Below the pieces are notes generated by a model that made no database searches, was not told the DNA's origin, and saw nothing but the letters and a program-made list of their open reading frames with translations. DNA of 64,000 bases from Zarea fungicola. Taxonomy: Eukaryota > Ascomycota > Sordariomycetes > Hypocreales > Cordycipitaceae. Positions 22,840 to 35,512 of the stretch are shown one piece after another; position 1 is the stretch's first letter, and every line of letters starts with the position of its first letter. The stretch is from NCBI GenBank assembly GCA_900169235.1, contig FWCC01000009.1:79883-143882 (forward strand), in the 5' to 3' direction. The position numbers were made by a program, and so were the translations under genes.

Positions 22840-23386
22840 ATCGACGCTATACTAACAATGCCTATAGTATTCCTATAGAGTCTTTATGCCTAGTTATAAA
22901 GATAAAAGGCGCTAGGAGTACTTTATAAGGCAATTAAGTTCAGAGACTATATAATTAGATAAGAACCTAGGCTTTATTAAATTTTTAAACTATTTTAATA
23001 AGGAGAATATATTAAAAATATTTAGGGTTAAATATAATATCTTCACTAGCTTTAAATATAATAAGTAATAATTAAGACGCCTTTTATAATAACTATATAA
23101 AGTTATTAATAAATTTAAGTATTATTCTTAAAAATAGCTAAAATTTGAAAAACGTCGTAAGGGTTAGATTCAAGCAACATAACGGCAAATTGATGATTAA
23201 AAGTCTTTATAATGTTTTATATAGGATCGAAAAGCAGCTTCACTGCAAGAAGCATTATAAGCGCGGTGATATTATAGCCATTCAAGGTGTTATGTGGCAA
23301 TTACTAAAAGGCCTTGACCACTACTCGTCACTGGCACCCTATTGCAAGGCGACGCGAATCCTCTCCCTGGTCTACAAAATGGTATG

Positions 23387-24649
23387 CTACAAAATCTTAG
23401 CCATCCCTGGAACAAATTCTACCACAAGTCGGCCAAGAACAAATGATCCTGCAGAGCTGATGGTGCCTATAGCCATTGTCAAAGCAACCGGGCCGACCGC
23501 CTTGAAGAATGAACTCTGACACCACAATGGCACTTCTTGCCTGTTTGTTAAAAGCAAAAAGTCAACCACTCGTTCAGCAGTGATTATGACAACATAGTGA
23601 AACAAGAAAGCCGCATATGAATACCGAGGTTGCCATATCCACGAGGCCGCCCGTCCGCGATGCCACTTGTAAAAGTACTCCATCAGAACCGGGCCAACAA
23701 GGGCAAAAGAGAGTTCGTTCCAGCCTGCATATACCATTGAAACCCAACTCCATCCACCGGAGATATCGTTCATGATGTTCTTCATCCATGAATCTGGTTC
23801 AAGCAGAAGCTGTGGCGCCAGAGCAAGGTGAAGGATACAGACAGACAGTATTGAAACCGATAGAAGGGGCGGTGTGGTCCTTGACGAGCCGGTCGCATGG
23901 TAAGAGAATGGCCCGGAAAATGTTTGCGTGCCATGTGCAAAGGACAACTGGCCCATGGTGTAAGCAAAGACATACTGCGCGGCATATCCAGCTTGAATAT
24001 TTAATGGCCACAGTGTTTTCCCGACCGGATACCAGATACGGACAAGAAAGCTCGTGGCAGCGACAGCTACCCATCCCCAGTGGGCTGCAAAATTGTACCG
24101 ACGTTTGGCCAGACGGGTATTCTGTTGGTTGGGCTGTCGCGGTAAAGTCGTTGCTGCCAAGGCGTCAAATACAAACAATGTAGCTGAATACCATACAGGT
24201 CCCCTAATCCCTTTCACCGAGCTAAAATATTTTGTAATGGATTCTCGTACTGCCTTAATATCCCACTCCGGTAGGCACAGTACATGGAGCAGCGGGTTGA
24301 GAATGACCGTATAGGCAATTGCCGGCATGAGGAGCCTGGTTGCTTTGCTCGTTACGAACGATGCGCGCGTCTCCCCGCGCTTGTCAAGTCGTCGCAGCGA
24401 TTGGGCAGATACCCGACCCGATATCCAAAAGAAGAGGCCCATAAAGAAGGTCTGGCAAAAAGCATCAAACTGCCATAGGGGGAGTGAAACAAATTTAGAG
24501 GGAAACAGCGTACTCTTGAATAGCCCTCCCATTCCAGCACCGCCGTATGCGGCTCCAGCGTGGTGCACAATCACCAGGCTTGTCAGGAAGCTGCGCAAGT
24601 TGTCAAGATCGTGCCTGCGGGGGTCCGCCGTTTCCTTTGAGGCAGTCAT
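23387..24649 (-). CDS. Acyltransferase 3 family membrane protein
   Basis: 421 residues from the preferred ATG (MTASKETADPRRHDLDNLRS); the frame stays open another 62 codons upstream to 24835, so a longer start cannot be excluded. The N-terminal RRHDLDNLRSFLTSLVIVHH is the typical acyltransferase-3 opening with the conserved histidine in the first helix, and FFMGLFFWISG follows in the second. About ten hydrophobic segments are visible. Such proteins transfer acyl groups at membranes in lipid, cell-wall or secondary-metabolite modification; the acceptor is unknown. There are no stops or introns and the base composition is much richer in GC than the AT-rich flanks, so it has escaped decay or arrived later. 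It lies between inverted repeats (22019-25571). Confidence 0.88.
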   Translation of the reverse strand: MTASKETADPRRHDLDNLRSFLTSLVIVHHAGAAYGGAGMGGLFKSTLFPSKFVSLPLWQFDAFCQTFFMGLFFWISGRVSAQSLRRLDKRGETRASFVTSKATRLLMPAIAYTVILNPLLHVLCLPEWDIKAVRESITKYFSSVKGIRGPVWYSATLFVFDALAATTLPRQPNQQNTRLAKRRYNFAAHWGWVAVAATSFLVRIWYPVGKTLWPLNIQAGYAAQYVFAYTMGQLSFAHGTQTFSGPFSYHATGSSRTTPPLLSVSILSVCILHLALAPQLLLEPDSWMKNIMNDISGGWSWVSMVYAGWNELSFALVGPVLMEYFYKWHRGRAASWIWQPRYSYAAFLFHYVVIITAERVVDFLLLTNRQEVPLWCQSSFFKAVGPVALTMAIGTISSAGSFVLGRLVVEFVPGMAKIL

Positions 24650-25571
24650 CGCTGCAATTGCAGGAGTATAGTTTGGGGCGGAAAAAATAAGCAGTAGGCC
24701 GTCGACCTGAGGCACAAAAGCTCGCGATATTGCCCGAGTACCCTCGCAGCAGTATCGGCCGCTCGGCTGAACTAATATAGCCGTCTTCTTCGCCAGTGTT
24801 GCGCATCCAAATATAGTTGAACTAAAATCACCCACAAAAGGTCGGGGTACACCACCCGTGAAACGGCCGCATACTACAACAGAATTCCCCTGTCCACATG
24901 ACTTTTTCTAATAAACCATGCAACAAAAAGTCTTTAAACACTGCGTTAATCTGCACCACCGCAAGGGCTGGTGCAGGAGTTTCATCAACGGCAAGCAGAC
25001 GCGACTTTATGATCGTCTATTTGGCACTTGCTTTGACGATTAGTTCTTAATTAAGTAATTGGTAAAGTAAATTTAAGAAGATAATAATAACTACTATAAA
25101 TTTATTACCTAAGTATAAAGATTAAGAAAATTAAGAAGGGAGCTTTATTCCTATCTGTAAGTTTGGAAAGCTATTTAACCACTTTAATAAGGTAAAAAAA
25201 GATTAAAAAGAATATTATTAGCAAAGAAATTAATATAATTATTATATTTAGTTTAATAGAGTTATTATAGTTAATACATATATTTAATAACTATATTATA
25301 GTTATAATAAGAGCTATAAAAGGCCTAATAGATTATTAAGTATACTAGGAAAGCTATAAAATAAAAATAAAAGTAAATAAATATAAAACTTAAAAAAAAT
25401 AGATATTAGTAGAGAAGTGAGGAAGTTATATAAAATAAGCTAGAAATCATATTTCTACTATTTTCTATTATTCTTCTATTTAATTTTTAAGTTAGAAGGT
25501 CATGTTAAGGTGGTTATGGAAGTGAGGTGGTGAGCACCCACTACGCAGGAGTGGATGCTGGCACGTGTAGT

Positions 25572-27003
25572 CGAGGTCCCCAAAAAAGTAGGCGATGGCC
25601 TTGTCAAAATGAGCCGTAGGTGGGCGAATAGCCTCAATACCAGCACATTAACGGGCAACCAGCAGCGTAGATACAGACTAATGTGTCACTTGATCGTTAT
25701 TGCAACTTACACAGGTCCTTGTATACATCTAGTGCATAAAACTCCTGAATGCGCACTCTTCATTACTCGGCAAACACGCAGTCTCGGGAGCCAAGGTTAG
25801 AACAGCAGCTCCTATCAGTGCATGTGCACACTACTCAGATTCCAGTTTCTGTACATGACGGGGCCGTTTTCTTTGATTATGACCCGATTTCACAACGTAA
25901 TAATGGAGTCCAAGTTAGAAGCCAAGACTCATAATGTTGCGAACTATGCTGACTTGCTAACATGCGTAACAGTCAGAAGCGTTTGAGCGCTGTGCATCGG
26001 GGATGGCAAATGTTCACAACATGATGTTACGAGGCCTGAGCAGCATATATGCCCAAGCTCCACACATCCAGCAGACAGATGTGCCCGCCTTTATTAGATA
26101 CAGCCTCTGCTTCTATAACCTGCTCCATGTTCACCAAGGCAGCGAAGAAGAGCGAGTTGTTTCCAGTGATTGAGCTAATGAGTGGCGAGAAAGGCATTAT
26201 GGGTCGCAATTTTGAACAATATGCGGAATTTCAAACTGGCTTGGAATAGTACCATCTCTATTTGAAAAAGAGTTTGAGGCATTCACTGCTAAAGCCATGG
26301 TGGTTTTGAGCAAACGAAGAGGAACTAGATAATAATCATCAACACTCCAGTCCAAGCTCCAAATATCCGAGACACCCCCGTGGGGATTCTTTAACCACGA
26401 CAAGGGATTCGAAGGAGGCTCATGGAAAGATTGGCCAGCAGCTCCAAGACACATCATTTTTATCGTATAATGTGTCACATGCTGGCAGCATTCGGATTGG
26501 TGGAAAATCGCGTCATGCGACCAACATGGCGAACTCAAGAAGGCGCTCAATGCAAGGCCACTAGAGACACTTGAACCATGCTGCAGTGGGTTAAACTATG
26601 AAGGAGACTCGGCCGAAAGAATTCGTTGTGCCTTTGTGATGTGAGCCAGCTGGCCACTACAGCTGATGACGTGGTCAGCGTTTACTTGTTGTATCACAAG
26701 AGAGGGGAAAAGAAGCGTTCCTCTCAGCCCTCGATTCTTCCACTCGGCTAGAGCCTAAATCTACTATACCAGCAGAATTCGGGCTATTACTATGCTACAA
26801 AGAGTGAATTTTTAATATTTACTGCATTAGTTCTTACACACATATTCTCATACTAATCCTACTCTACGCTGCCGTAGTCTGTGATAACCCACTTGGCCGT
26901 ACCAGTAAAGTTCAAGTCACTGACATTAACAGGTGGTATCGACTCTGCAACGTTTTCTGCCGGGACTGTCCATAGCCAAAGGGTAACTGTGCTCGTTGTT
27001 CCA
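25572..27003. other. Intergenic region with an unrecognised minus-strand frame
   Basis: An open frame at 26197-26550 (minus, 117 codons, containing WSVDDYYLVPLRLLKTTMAL) and a second, out-of-frame one at 26027-26209 read like pieces of a decayed protein gene, but I cannot name the family. The start context is poor. Nothing else is seen here. Confidence 0.3.
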
Positions 27004-29261
27004 CTAAAAGGGTGTAAACCATATATCGTTTTCCGATGAAAGAGAGCCACTGACTTCCAATCGTTCACAGCTGGCGAAGTCGATATTGGGAGTCCCTTCC
27101 AAATGTTCCGGTGCGGGCGTTGGCGCCGCGGTCAATATCGTGGACGGATTCGTGTCGCAGAAACTCTGCCGGAGTAGCTCCAATGCTCGACTCGAAGCAC
27201 ATAATACCTTTTGGACATAAAATAATCTTTTTTTGGCCACAGGGTTCCATAACGCCATAAATTGCATGCATTCCATCCCCATTGCTACCTTGGAAAAGGT
27301 ACCCTTATTAGGTTTTATGATGCTATCTAGCAGAATAATCATAATAGCAGAGCTGCAAGAATGAAAGTCAGTGTGCACAAATGGTGCAAGCTGATCCGAT
27401 TTGTAGAGATGATGGATGGTGTCAATAATTTCGCAAGCAGATGCGACGCAAGATGATACAAGCGCGGTGGATGAAGGTCGGTCGAGAGCACAATTCGTTG
27501 GCTTTTGTGTCTCGTGTAAACTTGGAAACATGTCTTGAATCATACGGATGATATCGGCTCTGCCTAGGTATATGATGCCTAGATGATAGTGGATGTGTAG
27601 GTGTGCGTTGGCTCGCATGTGTGGCAGCGCGGTTAGCACGCGGAGTGCCTTGGGTAGGCCGTCTTTCCAGCTTTGCAGGCGTGAGTACGCGGACGATATT
27701 GCATCTGTCTTATTATCACAAGCGCTAAAATAACGGTGTCAGATAAATAAAAGTATGGGCATTATTTCGTCTCCTCTCTTCTTTTCAAGTGCTCGGGGAC
27801 CGTACCTCAATCGGAGCGCATCGTCAGTGATGAGCAAGAGCTCGATGCACTGGATTAGACGATCAACTTGCCCTACATCCTCTCCATCTAAGCCAGCAGT
27901 CCTCTGTGGTAGTGGAGAGGTTATTTCCGAGAGTTGAATCGACACTGGGCAACCCAGGTTTGCCGCATTTCGCCTATGTCCATTAGCGGTATGCTCATTC
28001 ACTCGTATCTTGGACCATACAACGGATGCTCGTACCGCTCAAAGATGTAGGCAGTCCAGAAGACTCGTCGCTGAATCTCGGCACTCTGAGCTACCGCATC
28101 GTCGGCTCGGCCAGACCGATGGAGACCGCGGGTTATAACCATTTGTATAGCCAGACTAGCATATATATGCGAAGCCTCCGTACTTTCTGTCGAAATGACA
28201 TAGGCAGCTAACATAACACATGTTTGAATGCTTTCAAATGATCGCTGCGAAAGCATATAAGGTAGAAACTGTTGCACCACTCGGAAGTAAGATGCGCCAG
28301 GACAGGCATCGTGACAAGTTGGATATTCGGTTAGGCATCCCAGCGCGAAGACCATGAGAGCCACAAGAAGAAACTCCCATTCAAAAATGAGATCTTGATG
28401 GCTTAACGAAAGTACACTATCTAGTTTCGCACGAAATGTATCCTCGTGCACATAGTAGTAGTTCGCTTGAGCGGCCGAGAAAAAGTTATCGACAAGACAG
28501 GCGGCTACAAGTTTTGATGGCAAAGCCCGCACAAGCTGTTCCAAGAAAGAGAGTTTGGAATCCTTGTTGTAGATAGCTGCCAGGGGGTCTGAGTACCGGG
28601 AGGGTGGTGTAGAGGGTCGTTTGGATGCCGTGCTCTCTTCGGCGTGAGAGTACAGTAAGGGTGTAGCGCCGAGCTTTGCCATTGTGCCCAGTACAGCTGA
28701 GATGAAGCCCTCGCTGGTTAGTGTTTGATTCTTGCCTAGCGTTATGTCAGCATTGCCTTGGATAGCCCCGCGTTAAGGTTGGGGACATCTACACATAGAA
28801 GTAGGTCGTGGTTGAGCGTCGCCGCAGTCACTACTAGCAATGGTGATGGATTCCTGGCTAGTTGACTTGCTGAAGCAATGAAACAAAAAAGCAATGTGCT
28901 CGCCGCGTAGTGGGATATCAAGGTCCGGAAAAGAACGTCGAAACGATCTCGTTACCTTGCCCACAAGGGCATCGCTTAGTTCGTAGTCATTTCGGGGTCC
29001 ATGGCCTATGAAGAACGTGAGCAAAATGACAATGTCGACAAGGGACGCGGTGCGCTTAACACGCATGCCATAGCTGCGGTACTCACCAACTATCGGGTAG
29101 GCGCGGTCAAATAAACAGTGAGTGCCCGATTCTGCGCAGTTATGGCATGTTGAATTGGACGAGAGTCTGCATTTGCGCTTGCGCAACCGGCAAGGCATGC
29201 AGGCGAGCGGTGTTCGCTTGCGGAGCGCTGCTGGGACTTTTGCTCTCGGCTTCCTGGGCAT
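27004..29261 (-). CDS. Zn2Cys6 transcription factor with fungal-specific middle domain
   Basis: Exons proposed: 29261-29087, 29005-28795, 28713-28021, 27973-27806 and 27724-27004; the sum keeps one frame of 655 residues. The Zn2Cys6 cluster CMPCRLRKRKC...TCHNC...HC sits at the N-terminus after a basic stretch; the start is the first ATG (MPRKPRAK), because the longer frame starts at TTG. The middle shows the fungal-specific regulator domain (QANYYYVHEDTF; IYASLAIQMVITRGLHR; RRVFWTAYIFERYE). Introns 1, 3 and 4 are convincing. Intron 2 (28714-28794, donor GTGTAG) was chosen to keep phase and is less sure. No obvious cluster partner; possible targets include neighbouring accessory genes. Nuclear DNA-binding role is known for the family. 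Confidence 0.82.
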
Positions 29262-31958
29262 GAGGGCGCTGGTCGTGAACAAAGAACACTGACTGCCATG
29301 AACAGATAGACACAGACGATAAAAGTCACAGGGACTAAGCGGCTCTATCTATCCGAGGTTCAACAAGGAACAAAGAAAATGAATGCGTGGCAAATGTCCA
29401 CTAACGCGAGAATGTAAAAGCCGTTACGCGAGTCGCAAGTGCTTGTAGTTAACTTTAGTTAAACGAGGTGCATTAGCGCGAATCAATAACCCCCCACTGA
29501 AAGTATTTTGTACCCATCTCGGGTTCTACAGGAGCAATGCCGTAGAAGGAGAACGATAGGGCCGGGACTAGCCTAGTCAGCCCTAGGAGCTTCAAAGGCA
29601 ACCAAAGCCAGTCTTGTTGATAGTTTCATGGTGGAATAATGAGCCTCAGCAAGGCAGGTGGCCAATGTCAAGCTTCCTAACCGCCTAAAATATTGGAATA
29701 TACATAAAAAGCTCTTAATGCATCGCCACTTCACTTAGTAATTCGCCTCTAGAATATGATTTGTCTGTTATTAATAAGCCCTTCTCAGCCAACGTCGCTC
29801 GCGGTCACTTCCCAAAACGGCCAACTTGGAGAGCCTTAAAGTCCCAATGCTCACCAGCGACTACTTGGTATCTAGAGGGCCAAGATAGGCACGACTTAAA
29901 TCCGAGTGGTGTATACCCAGACCAAAGCGGGGGGATTGGCGAACGTGGCATCGTTCTGACACAATATTTAGTCAGCGCCTTTGGACGCAACTAGCCGAAC
30001 AACCGACACTGAAGTTGCCTGTGGCTACACACACCTTCGCCCAGCGGGTTTGCAAAGTCAATTCTCCTTGTCACCCCATAATTTTGCAATACCTACTAGA
30101 CCCAACACGGACGCCGTAAACTAGCCCGGTCAAGCTTGTATGTCTCACAGAAAGTTGGGATGGTTTAACTCTCAGTCGCCTCAGTACATCCAAGGGTAGG
30201 CAGATGCAACTTACCCACGAGAATATGCCACTAACCGGTTCTTTGCACACAAGATTTGCTGATCTGTATGGAAACGATTTTTTTTTTCTCAGAAATTTAA
30301 GACGGTTGAAAATGTACTTGTCATTGTAAGCTTGCCGCAACGAAGGCTTGTTCGTAAGTCACAGTCGTAGTCTGCTTCCTGGGAAGTCGGTTAGGGTTGC
30401 CGAAGAGTGTTTTTTAGCGCGAAAACTATTGCAAAGATACTCGCTCTCCGTAGCGGAACTATTGCTTAGATTGGGATCAATTCGATTCAATCTGATCCCT
30501 CAGGACGGATCATGTGGATCACAACTCCTCCGTGCTCTGGACCAAACTGATCCAGTTACGTGAGTCTATGTCGCCCTAGACTCTGGCTTCGTCCGCCTAG
30601 TGGCCAGTCTCGCAGGGCCCCTCTTCCGCTGATCCTGCTTTGTAACACGTACTATCTAATTGGGGTGGCCATGGAAGGTAAGCATAGAATAGCTTCGCGC
30701 AGGGAAGTGGGATTATAGACAATTAATACTCCGTTGAACAGATTCACTGTTAAAGTAGTCTAAGGACAGTCTCAGGCAAAAAAGTTGGCCATACTAATTA
30801 AGAACATCATCTGGCTGACCAAGGCACAACTGGGCACCTTCGTCGATCTGTAACCATTTGATGTGTTCTGACTCTCAGGACTCCACACCGGTGAGACCCT
30901 AATCCACGACTCTACCTTCAAGTGTATGCAAGCCCCTGTCATGGCACGAGTCAAGCGAGAAGTCGTCGGCTTTATCATCACCAATAATTCCGATTTGACC
31001 TCCGAACCAGGCTCCATATTTTACATGTACGAATAACGTTAGAAATACTTCCCTCCAATCTTGTCCATTTTTAACCATATTCTTAACAATATCTGTGAAG
31101 CCAGACGGGCTAATTTGGCAATATGTGTCAATTCTTCCTATTGTGATTCATCTGACTAGGAGGCAATCAAAGCTATCGTGGATACAACCCCATTATACAT
31201 CAGCCGTTGCAAGTTGTATATAATAGATTGGAGGATGAAGGATGGCTTGAAAAGTATTGCAAAATAATTAACTAACAGTCCAAAAATAGATAAGTCTCGA
31301 AGTCATGCCGGACAGCTCACAAGACTTTTGTTCCACTAACTAAGACGATGGACACTGGCTGCCTTCCTGACAGGCAGACTTGCGGAGGAGTTCGGCATAA
31401 GTATTAACTGTGCCACCTATCCGGCCGAATGGTGCCCCTCTGCTAGCCTACTTGTATGAGACAACCCCACCACTGATGGCCCTTAGCGTCTACCTGTGCG
31501 GTGCCGTTATTATTGTTACTGCCACTGCCAGTGCAATTGCTATCACCCAATAGTAGACACATCTGCTGGGATTGTAATAATAGTATAAACCTTAGCAAAA
31601 TGTCCTATTAGTTGCATGTATAGACCAGTAACCAGGCATAGGAGCAAAGAGTGACGAAAGTCACATAGTATTTCCTAGCATATATAGTAGCTACGGTAGA
31701 GACAGCCTATCGGAGCTGAGTTTAATATCCACTTAAATCCAATCTACTTTGCGCAGTTTTGAAATAAGGTTAGTCAGTACAGATGTTACGCTAGGGCTGT
31801 AGTACAACATGACCCCTAAAAGAATATATCGAGGTGAATTCCGTTAGCAGAAGTATATATAGTATAATAAATAGTAAGATAAGACCTACATTTAAGAAAA
31901 AAATGTATAAGATAACTATTTTTTAACTATCTAGCGTTTTTCCTTAGTTAAATTTAAT
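29262..31958. other. Gene-poor stretch
   Basis: No gene with a recognisable domain on either strand. The frames at 29761-29994, 30071-30340 and 30772-31017 lack signals. AT content rises towards 31800, where transposon debris begins. Confidence 0.5.
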
Positions 31959-32025
31959 ATAACGTGGTTTAGATACAAGCGGGCGATAAAGGCGAGTAGG
32001 CTACCTACTATAACCTTAGGGTATA
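31959..32025. repeat. Partial pogo-type terminus
   Basis: Begins TAACGTGGTTTAGATACAAG and resembles the terminus of the adjacent pogo element. It may be a related, older element into which the intact copy inserted. Confidence 0.35.
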
Positions 32026-33886
32026 ACGTGGTTGATAAGCGAGTCGGCCAGACAAGCGAGTCGGCCACCTTCCACGACCCTTCACCCTTCAACCATTAAT
32101 AATTCAAGCATAATATAAAAAATCATCTAAAACTAGTTAGAATCCTCTTCCTCACTAGTTTCTATATCTATTATACATGTGCGTGCATTATGTCTAGTCT
32201 GGCCACAGACACCACATCGCCGACCGCGCGTTTCAATGCGTGGCTTGCGACTACTATAAGCCTTCCTTTCGTCTTATACCTAAATATCTACATTTATCTG
32301 CTCCTTTAAGTCTCTTATACCCTATATAAAAAGAGATCCTTCTGCCTATAGTTTAGTTTTTTTACCTAGCGACGCTTGCTAACTAGCTTATTTGCTGCCT
32401 TAAGGCCGCTAATATGAGCGCGTAAAAACGCAACCTTATGCATAATAGCGATTACACCCTTCTCTAGACTATTAAGCGCTTTAAGAGTTCAAGTTAGGGA
32501 GCTTTCTAGGTAATTGCTTATTTGTTTTTTTAGAATTAAAGTCTCTATAGCCACTTTATTTACATTACTTGGCGTTTTAGAAACCTAAGACCTAGCCATT
32601 CTAGGATATAAGTTTTTAGGACTTAGCGTCTTAAACTTAAGATCTAATATAGATATAACCTTTTTAGGATTAAAAGGTATAATACTAGTATTATAAAATC
32701 TACCTTAAATATTTTCTTTTATTATAGAGTTATAAAAAGCAATATAAAATATAAGGAAGAAGTCCTCCTTTATAATATATATAATACTAGCCTTTATAAG
32801 ATTCTTAATTTACTACCTATAAGACTTTTTAAGTGGACTAAAATAGCAAATATCTAAAGGCTAGAGTATATAAGAAGAATATATAGGTATATATAGTATA
32901 ATAATTCTATTCTCTTAGTAGTAAAGCTTAAATTTAGTTAAGTAGTGACTTTTATAGCCATTAAGGATAAGGAGGTAGTAGGCACCCTTAACTTAATCTT
33001 TTATAGATTTATAAAAGTATTTAGCCTAATCTATATTAATTTTATTTATTGTCTAGCTATTAGAGCTTATATTAATACGCCAATTTGTGGGAAGTTATAT
33101 ATCTTTAAACTAGGTTATAAGGAGATTTTAGCCCTTTACCACAATATATAGCGGCACTATCTAGCCCTAGGAATTAACCCCCTAGATTATAGTAACCTAT
33201 TCCCTATTACTAGGCTATACTACTTTTACTTTTTTAGTTTAATTAGAACTTATAATAACCATTCCTATAGAAATAAGGCCTATTATAAACCTAGTCTTAT
33301 TAAAGTTATAGATATTAGACTCTTAGATACTATATTTTATAATTATATTCTATAGAAGCTTAAACTAGCCACAAATAATTATTAGATCTTTGCATTTAGC
33401 TCTCTAATAGTTATATCTCTATTTAAAATGCGTAGTAAGTTCTGGTTAGCGCTGTACGAGGTTTTTCGCCCAGCGCACGCCAACGCGTCCACCGTCGCGT
33501 TCTGCCAGCAGAAGATTCGCCATATCTTCCACGTTCGCATACCAGGGAGGTAGCCCTTACGAATCCAGCTAGAGAATGTATTTTACTATTACTTTCTCCT
33601 CTAAATCTATAAGCTTCTTAGAATTAATAATATAGTCTCGTCTTAATGTTTTCCCTAACCCATGGTCGCGTAATGTTATTTAAGGCACATTATAGATTAA
33701 CGCAGCTTTCCTGTAACTTTGTTTTAGGTCTTGTTTAATAGCCTAAAGAGCAAGAATAATTCTTGATTCGTTTGATAGATTTTCTATATATGGTTGTTAA
33801 GTAATGATAATCTTGAGAGAGATGATGCAGAAAACCATGTGGAGTGGCCGACTCGCTTGTCTGGCCGACTCGCTTATCAACCACGT
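32026..33886 (-). mobile_element. Pogo/Fot-type DNA transposon, copy 1, decayed
   Basis: A 1861-bp element flanked by TA on both sides (32024-32025, 33887-33888). The terminal inverted repeats run ACGTGGTTGATAAGCGAG... and end in a directly repeated GCGAGTCGGCCA. The transposase reads on the minus strand. Near 33750-33500 its N-terminal HTH region is visible (ILALQAIKQDLKQSYRKAA, TLRDHGLGKTLRRD) and near 32280-32150 the C-terminal CCHC knuckle (RRCGVCGQTRHNARTC). Many stops and an AT-rich centre show it is dead, in the manner of RIP. A second copy is at 57141-58928. Confidence 0.85.
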
Positions 33887-34411
33887 TAGCATATTAATAT
33901 AATAATAGCATATTAATATAATAATAGCATATTAATATAAGTTATAGTTAAGGTATGCTTTAAAGTAGGGTAGGTTATATTAAATAGTATATAGTAAGTT
34001 TTATTAAGAGATAATGCTCTTAATAGTAGAACTATTACTTAGATTGATTAATAGAGATCTAAACTATCTAGACTAGCTATAGCCTTTGGCTTATTAATAT
34101 ATTTATTGGATCTCTATTACTTACTCTGCTTATTAGTGATCTTAGTGAGCGCTGCTTACCTTGCTTACTAGTGATCCTAGTGATTGGTTATGTGACCGAT
34201 TACTTCCTAATTAGGCTCTATGTAGGCGCCTGTTGTTAGGTCCCTTCCTGGGCCGCCTCAGCCTCTTTGCGTTTATAACACTCTTCTTTTCCTATCCCTT
34301 TCCTATCTTCCTTTTCTACCACTTCCTTTACCTTTCTCTATTACTTCTTCTACTTAAGTGGCTGCTTTATATACTAGGAAAATGAATAGCCAGCTAGCTT
34401 AGATAGTTAAT
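33887..34411. other. AT-rich transposon flank with three tandem repeats
   Basis: AGCATATTAATATAATAAT is repeated three times (last copy partial) at 33889-33941, directly after the pogo element. The rest is AT-rich without coding signal. Confidence 0.5.
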
Positions 34412-34436
34412 CTAACCCTATCTAAACCCTAACCCT
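34412..34436. repeat. Short telomere-like sequence
   Basis: Contains TAACCCTA and AAACCCTAACCCT, i.e. about three CCCTAA-type units. Too short to be a telomere; a chance or interstitial relic at the edge of the AT-rich block. Confidence 0.3.
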
Positions 34437-35461
34437 GAAAGATTGTTCCCACTAAAGTACGATCTATTTGGTGCAAGCCTTCAAATCTTCCACTATTTAA
34501 TTATAATTGCAGCGTGGACTTTTCGGGGGGGTATTCTTGACACATTTCATGCCATCCGAACACAGGGTCGCACCTGCAGCGCATAGACTAGTAATCCAAG
34601 AGTATAATAGAGAGCCGGCTACTACTGCTGGTCTAGATAGCGTGAATCTCTATTGATAAGTATATACTCTGCGGTACCGGTACTGTAGTGTATAGATGCG
34701 CAAAAGCAACAAGAATTCGTCTACCTATATCTACCGCTACAAGTCTTGGCTAGCGAGTGCGTACTTGGCGGCGGCGGCGCTGCGCTGCAGTATACCAGAC
34801 TAAAACCAGCTTTTCTGCTCGGAGCGTCAGCAGGCATGACGTATGTGCTACCGCATGGCCAGAGCGGCTGCAAACGCGTAACACTTTCGAGAAGAAACAA
34901 GGCTGGACAGAATTGGGGCGCCGTGGCGGTGCGATGTCGATAAGTTTCGGTCGCGCTGCAGACCCATGCTACAACATTTTCCGGATATCCTTTCACCGCC
35001 GATGGTTATCGAAAGTGCTCGCCTTCTCAGCCTGTGTAAAAGCTTGGGCCAAGAAGCGGGCGGGCATGTACGTCAGTGAGGATCCGCACCTATGTTACCG
35101 TGACAGGGCTCATCAATGGCTGTTTCAGATAGCTCATAGACACGAGATACAGTTCCTGGTGCGTACCATTGTTAACAACCCTTGCGCTTGAGCCCGACCC
35201 GGTCGCTCTTGTGCAACTCCCCGTGCGTAGTACTCAACGTAGCTACCATAAACTCCCATGCTTAAAAATGTGAAAAGTGCTCCGATAATAAACATATATT
35301 GGCATCTCATCCGACCGTATTATGTGCTTTCGTATCGTTCGTATTGATATATATTCCCCCAACTCTATTCATATACATTATTAATATGTAGCTCTATTGT
35401 ATTGTTGTACAAGAGCGATCCTAGACACAGACCACTCAGCGGTCCCCAAGATTATTCTAGT
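34437..35461. other. Gene-free stretch
   Basis: A plus-strand frame at 34757-35191 is open but lacks any domain or conserved look and is judged spurious. Nothing else seen. Confidence 0.45.
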
Positions 35462-35512
35462 TCAGATGGCTGCGATGTGGCTGCTGGGCAGCTGCATGGA
35501 AGGGTCATCAAA

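Larger units (their letters stand above)
22019..25571. mobile_element. Inverted-repeat element (about 3.55 kb) carrying an acyltransferase gene
   Basis: Left end 22019 onward and right end up to 25571 are inverted copies of each other. Both read, from outside in, ACTACACG, then CACTCCTGC, GGTGCTCACCACCT, ATAACCACC and CCTTCTAACTT, with small indels, over about 90 bp. The subterminal DNA (22085-22480, 22930-23150, 25030-25500) is extremely AT-rich, as after RIP. No target-site duplication is clear. Inside lie a reversed solo LTR (22500-22839) and a GC-richer acyltransferase gene. No transposase is recognisable. It could be a non-autonomous element with captured cargo, or two degenerate elements in opposite orientation flanking a host gene. 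Confidence 0.5.

Noticed and set aside
23145..23519. 124-codon plus-strand frame overlapping the acyltransferase end
   Set aside because: Starts at a non-ATG codon in AT-rich decayed DNA and its second half is antisense to a clear gene.
3673..24649. A secondary-metabolite cluster made of ALDH, dioxygenase, SDR, GMC oxidoreductase, acyltransferase and the Zn2Cys6 regulator
   Set aside because: No backbone enzyme (PKS, NRPS, terpene cyclase, DMATS) is visible, and the genes are spaced by transposon relics and secreted-protein genes.
22019..25571. Starship-type giant element
   Set aside because: No tyrosine recombinase (DUF3435-like) captain gene or large cargo is visible; the unit is only 3.5 kb with inverted ends.
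28834..28870. A GC-AG intron in the Zn2Cys6 regulator
   Set aside because: It would be only 37 nt and leads to a frame that then needs another unsupported splice; the GT-AG alternative at 28714-28794 keeps phase throughout.
33889..33941. CRISPR-like array
   Set aside because: The three short repeats are directly adjacent AT-rich tandem units without spacers, in a eukaryotic transposon flank.
34757..35191. 144-codon plus-strand frame
   Set aside because: No domain, signal peptide or splice support; overlaps equally open frames on the same DNA.
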